This document shows positions 61,237 to 64,000 of a stretch of DNA of 64,000 bases, piece after piece. Both the position numbers and the translations under genes were made by a program. The notes under the pieces were generated by a model. That model worked only from the letters and a program-made list of their open reading frames with translations. It ran no database searches and had not been told where the DNA came from. The stretch comes from Viridibacillus sp050279675 (GTDB lineage: Bacteria; Bacillota; Bacilli; Bacillales_A; Planococcaceae), in NCBI RefSeq assembly GCF_050279675.1, contig NZ_JBNNUK010000009.1, forward strand, positions 1 to 64,000. Reading direction: 5' to 3'. Each line of letters begins with the position of its first letter. Positions within the stretch are counted from its first letter, which is position 1.

Positions 61237-62258
61237 ATATAGGGATTGTAAGTACCGGAATCTATTTACCTAAAAACCGTATGACCTTTGAAGAGATTAG
61301 TCAAAAATCGAATATTCCAGTTGATATTGTTAAAACAAAATTGGGTATTATTGAAAAGACGATTGCTGGACCAGAAGATCATACAGTGCAAATGGCAGTT
61401 TGGGCTGCCAAAAGAGCCTTAGAAAAGACAAATTTATCTCCACGAGATATTGATGTCATTATTTATATCGGTGAGGAACATAAAGAATATCCACTGTGGA
61501 CAGCAGCTATTAAAATCCAAGAAGAAATTGGTGCTTTAAATGCATGGTCATTCGATGTACAGCTTCGATGTGGAACGACGATAATGGCGATGAAAGTTGC
61601 AAAAAGCTTAATGCTAGCTAATGAAGATGTTCGTACTATCTTACTTGCAGGAGGATATCGAAACCATGATTTCATCGATTATACAAATGATCGAACACGT
61701 TTCATGTATAACTTAGGCGCTGGCGGAGGAGCTATGATTCTACAAAAAGATGTGAAAGAAAATATCGTTCTTGAAAGTGATTTGATAACGGACGGATCTT
61801 TTTCAGAAGATGTTGTTGTACCGGTTGGTGGAACAAAAAAACCATTGACCCCTGAATTACTACAAGCAGGTGCATATAAATTAGATGTGCTAGACCCTGA
61901 AGGCATGAAGACACGTCTTGAGCAAAAGTCATTGAGTAACTTTTTAAAGGTAATCCGCCAATCTTTATCGAAGAGTGGATATGACGAATCTCAATTGGAT
62001 TATATTGCTATGCTTCATATGAAAAAGTCAGCACATGATTATGTACTTCATTCACTAGGGCTAGACGAATCACAGTCAATTTATTTATCACATTACGGAC
62101 ATATCGGTCAGATTGATCAAATTTTATCCTTAGAGTTAGCTTTAGAAAAAGGGAAAATAAAAAACGGAGATATTATCACGCTTGTTAGCGCAGGTATTGG
62201 TTATGCATGGGGGGCAGTAACAATTAGATGGGGAACTCATGAGGAGGAGATTGTATGA
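61233..62258 (+). CDS. Beta-ketoacyl-ACP synthase III-like enzyme, 341 aa
   Basis: ATG 61233 overlaps livM. The thiolase fold shows Cys113 in LRCGTTIMAM and His262 in LHMKKSAHD, two parts of the usual Cys-His-Asn triad. The third motif reads YGHIGQID, with His290 where FabH has Asn (usually GNTSA). So the condensing step may differ: it could be an acyl transfer or a distinct condensation. The length fits FabH. It is cytoplasmic and probably acts on a CoA-linked substrate. Confidence 0.78.
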   Translation: MNIGIVSTGIYLPKNRMTFEEISQKSNIPVDIVKTKLGIIEKTIAGPEDHTVQMAVWAAKRALEKTNLSPRDIDVIIYIGEEHKEYPLWTAAIKIQEEIGALNAWSFDVQLRCGTTIMAMKVAKSLMLANEDVRTILLAGGYRNHDFIDYTNDRTRFMYNLGAGGGAMILQKDVKENIVLESDLITDGSFSEDVVVPVGGTKKPLTPELLQAGAYKLDVLDPEGMKTRLEQKSLSNFLKVIRQSLSKSGYDESQLDYIAMLHMKKSAHDYVLHSLGLDESQSIYLSHYGHIGQIDQILSLELALEKGKIKNGDIITLVSAGIGYAWGAVTIRWGTHEEEIV

Positions 62259-63151
62259 CATTGCAACAAGACGTATTAAAAAAAGTGCGGTTATCTAACG
62301 GAGAAACAATAGCTTATCGTGAAAGAGCTGGTGGAGATGAGCTTATAATTCTTATTCATGGCAATATGACATCTTCAAAACATTGGGATGTACTAATGGA
62401 AGAACTTGATGGACGATTTACAATTCTATCACCAGATTTAAGAGGATTCGGTCAATCATCTTACCATAAACGAGTGTCACAAATTCGTGACTTTAGCGAA
62501 GACTTAAAGCTATGGGTTGATGCTCTCGGGTTAAAAGATTTTACTTTAGTAGGTTGGTCTACTGGGGGCGCTGTTGCAATGCAATTTTGTGCGGATTATC
62601 CCGGATTATGTCATAAATTAGTCCTACTAGCTTCCGCTTCAACAAGAGGTTATGCATTTTATGCGTCGAATCCGGATGGTTCACCTAATCTATTAAAGAG
62701 AATACTTACTCTAGAAGAAGTTGAAAAAGATTCCGTAAAAACTGTACCTATGCAAAATTTATATGATAGTGGGAATCGTGAGGGATTAAAAGCAGTTTGG
62801 AATGCGCTTATTTATACGCATAAGCAACCATCAGAACTGCAGTATGAAGCCTATATAGATGATATGTTGACACAGCGTAATCTTGCAGATGTATATCATG
62901 TGTTAAATACTTTCAATATTAGTTCTAAGAAGAATGAAGTAAGTCATGGACAAAACGAAGTAGCGAAAATCCAAATACCTACACTAATTATTTATGGTGA
63001 TCGTGATTACGTAGTACCTGAGACTATGACAAAAGAGATAATAGAAGATTTTGAGGGACGTGCAAAAGTAGTAAAACTGAGCGACAGTGGTCATTCACCA
63101 TTAATAGATGATTTAACACAACTAGTTAATCAGATTGAACTATTTATATAA
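62255..63151 (+). CDS. Alpha/beta hydrolase, 298 aa
   Basis: ATG 62255 overlaps the previous gene by four bases. LIHGNMTSSKHWDVL gives the oxyanion hole, GWSTGG (Ser102) the nucleophile elbow, YGDRDYVVPE the Asp and DSGHSPLID the His. The length fits a single-domain hydrolase with a lid (about 140-225). It may cleave an ester or thioester made or imported by this operon. It is cytoplasmic, with no signal peptide. Confidence 0.88.
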   Translation: MTLQQDVLKKVRLSNGETIAYRERAGGDELIILIHGNMTSSKHWDVLMEELDGRFTILSPDLRGFGQSSYHKRVSQIRDFSEDLKLWVDALGLKDFTLVGWSTGGAVAMQFCADYPGLCHKLVLLASASTRGYAFYASNPDGSPNLLKRILTLEEVEKDSVKTVPMQNLYDSGNREGLKAVWNALIYTHKQPSELQYEAYIDDMLTQRNLADVYHVLNTFNISSKKNEVSHGQNEVAKIQIPTLIIYGDRDYVVPETMTKEIIEDFEGRAKVVKLSDSGHSPLIDDLTQLVNQIELFI

Positions 63152-63164
63152 TGGAGGAATTGGA

Positions 63165-63905
63165 ATGAGATTGCAAAATAAAGTGGCAATGATTACAGGT
63201 GGAGCTAGTGGAATTGGTTTAGCAGCAGTAAAACGATTTGCAGAAGAAGGAGCAATAGTTATTATTGCGGATTACAACGAAGAAGCAGGATATAAAGTTG
63301 AAGCGAAATACCTTGAAGATGACTATGATGTAGCTTTCTATCCCATCAATGTAACTAAACGTGAAAGCGTCAATAATGTAATTGCAAAAGTGATTAGCAA
63401 ATATAATAAGATTGATATTTTAGTAAATAATGCGGGTATTACAAATGATGCAATGCTTTCAAAAATGACGGAAGAACAGTTTGATCAAGTAATCGATGTA
63501 AATTTAAAAGGTGTTTTCAATTGCACTCAAGCAGTTACTCCAGCTATGGTAGCACAAGGCTATGGGAAAATTATAAACACATCATCTGTCAGCGGTGTCT
63601 ACGGCAATGTTGGTCAAACAAATTATGCAGCTACAAAAGCAGCTATTGTTGGGATGACTAAAACTTGGGCAAAAGAACTAGGTAGAAAAGGAATTAATGT
63701 CAATGCAGTTGCACCAGGTTTTACTAGAACACCAATGGTTGAAAAAATGCCATCTAAAGTATTAGAGAAAATGGAATCCATCGTTTCTTTACAACGTTTA
63801 GCGGCACCAGAAGATATTGCCAATGCTTACCTATTTTTAGCTTCAGAAGAAGCAAGCTATATTACAGGCCATGTATTACAGGTTGATGGTGGAATTATGA
63901 TGTAA
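63165..63905 (+). CDS. SDR-family reductase (3-oxoacyl reductase/FabG-like), 246 aa
   Basis: ATG 63165 follows TGGAGG. Residues MITGGASGIG (9-18) bind NAD(P), NNAG lies near 88-91, and the catalytic Ser (about 141), Tyr154 and Lys158 (YAATK) are present. The PG motif (APGFTRTPM) follows. It probably reduces a 3-oxo or related acyl-CoA produced in this operon. It lies 14 bases after the hydrolase gene. Confidence 0.92.
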   Translation: MRLQNKVAMITGGASGIGLAAVKRFAEEGAIVIIADYNEEAGYKVEAKYLEDDYDVAFYPINVTKRESVNNVIAKVISKYNKIDILVNNAGITNDAMLSKMTEEQFDQVIDVNLKGVFNCTQAVTPAMVAQGYGKIINTSSVSGVYGNVGQTNYAATKAAIVGMTKTWAKELGRKGINVNAVAPGFTRTPMVEKMPSKVLEKMESIVSLQRLAAPEDIANAYLFLASEEASYITGHVLQVDGGIMM

Positions 63906-63917
63906 GGGGGAGAAGTT

Positions 63918-64000
63918 ATGCATAGTGAGCAATCATGGATATTAAAAAAAGCTGCCATTACCCCCAAAAAAACATCGTTGATTGATATTGCTACGAACAG
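63918..64000 (+). CDS. Start of a probable AMP-binding acyl-CoA ligase, partial
   Basis: ATG 63918 has TAAGGGGGA upstream, 12 bases after the SDR gene. The visible residues are MHSEQSWILKKAAITPKKTS and then LIDIATN, which resembles the beginning of long-chain-type acyl-CoA synthetases (W-x-x-KRA-x-x-TP-x-K-x-AL). The rest is beyond the window. If correct, it would activate the acid imported by the transporter. Confidence 0.45.
   Translation, partial: MHSEQSWILKKAAITPKKTSLIDIATN

Overview
The window is low-GC DNA from a spore-forming Bacillales bacterium. The spore markers are an sspH-type small acid-soluble spore protein gene and a spo0M-type gene. Purine-rich ribosome binding sites with many TTG and GTG starts, T-box control of a tRNA synthetase and dpp-type D-aminopeptidase genes point the same way. 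The overall look suggests a Planococcaceae/Lysinibacillus-Solibacillus-like genome, but that placement is an inference.

1-11.4 kb is an accessory region. It opens with the tail of an IS3-family element and then holds short, mostly unrelated units: lipoproteins, small membrane proteins, DUF2332, a LysR regulator, PadR plus a HAAS membrane protein, a secreted Asp-box protein, sspH, an Hg-type merR with a CopZ-like metallochaperone, and a NIPSNAP protein. About a dozen copies of one intergenic repeat (core ACTAACGGGGCAG plus a GAGCTGT/ACAGCTC hairpin) sit between these units. All copies are in the same orientation, and I saw none after 11.4 kb.

11.7-24.9 kb holds spo0M and then a peptide-scavenging block. 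This has an amidohydrolase divergent from an Lrp-type regulator, a D-aminopeptidase gene (dppA) leading a complete oligopeptide ABC transporter operon, an S9 peptidase and an M20 peptidase. A short remnant of a NupC-type nucleoside transporter follows.

25-39.9 kb is mostly single housekeeping or accessory genes: EcsC, M48 peptidase, YitT, a large secreted 5'-nucleotidase with repeats, two MFS transporters, a phosphatase, a SIMPL protein, an aldo/keto reductase and an HxlR regulator. It ends in a ZTP riboswitch that precedes a purine/pyrimidine-type permease and a phosphoribosyltransferase. 40-42.5 kb is a threonyl-tRNA synthetase gene behind two tandem T-box leaders.

42.6-51.6 kb mixes small genes (TIM-barrel amidohydrolase, zinc ribbon, DUF2812, NUDIX) with a large TPR/dynamin-like protein that has an altered P-loop, a secreted beta-helix protein and a gene-poor stretch of fragments.

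51.6-64 kb looks like one functional block. A degenerate protein-kinase-like gene lies 36 bp before a MalT/SARP-type regulator. Then comes a decayed IS1182-family element, and then an operon of a branched-chain-type ABC transporter (substrate-binding protein, two ATPases, two permeases), a ketoacyl-synthase-III-like enzyme, an alpha/beta hydrolase, an SDR reductase and the start of a probable acyl-CoA ligase. The arrangement suggests regulated uptake and CoA-dependent processing of an unknown carboxylic acid or amide.
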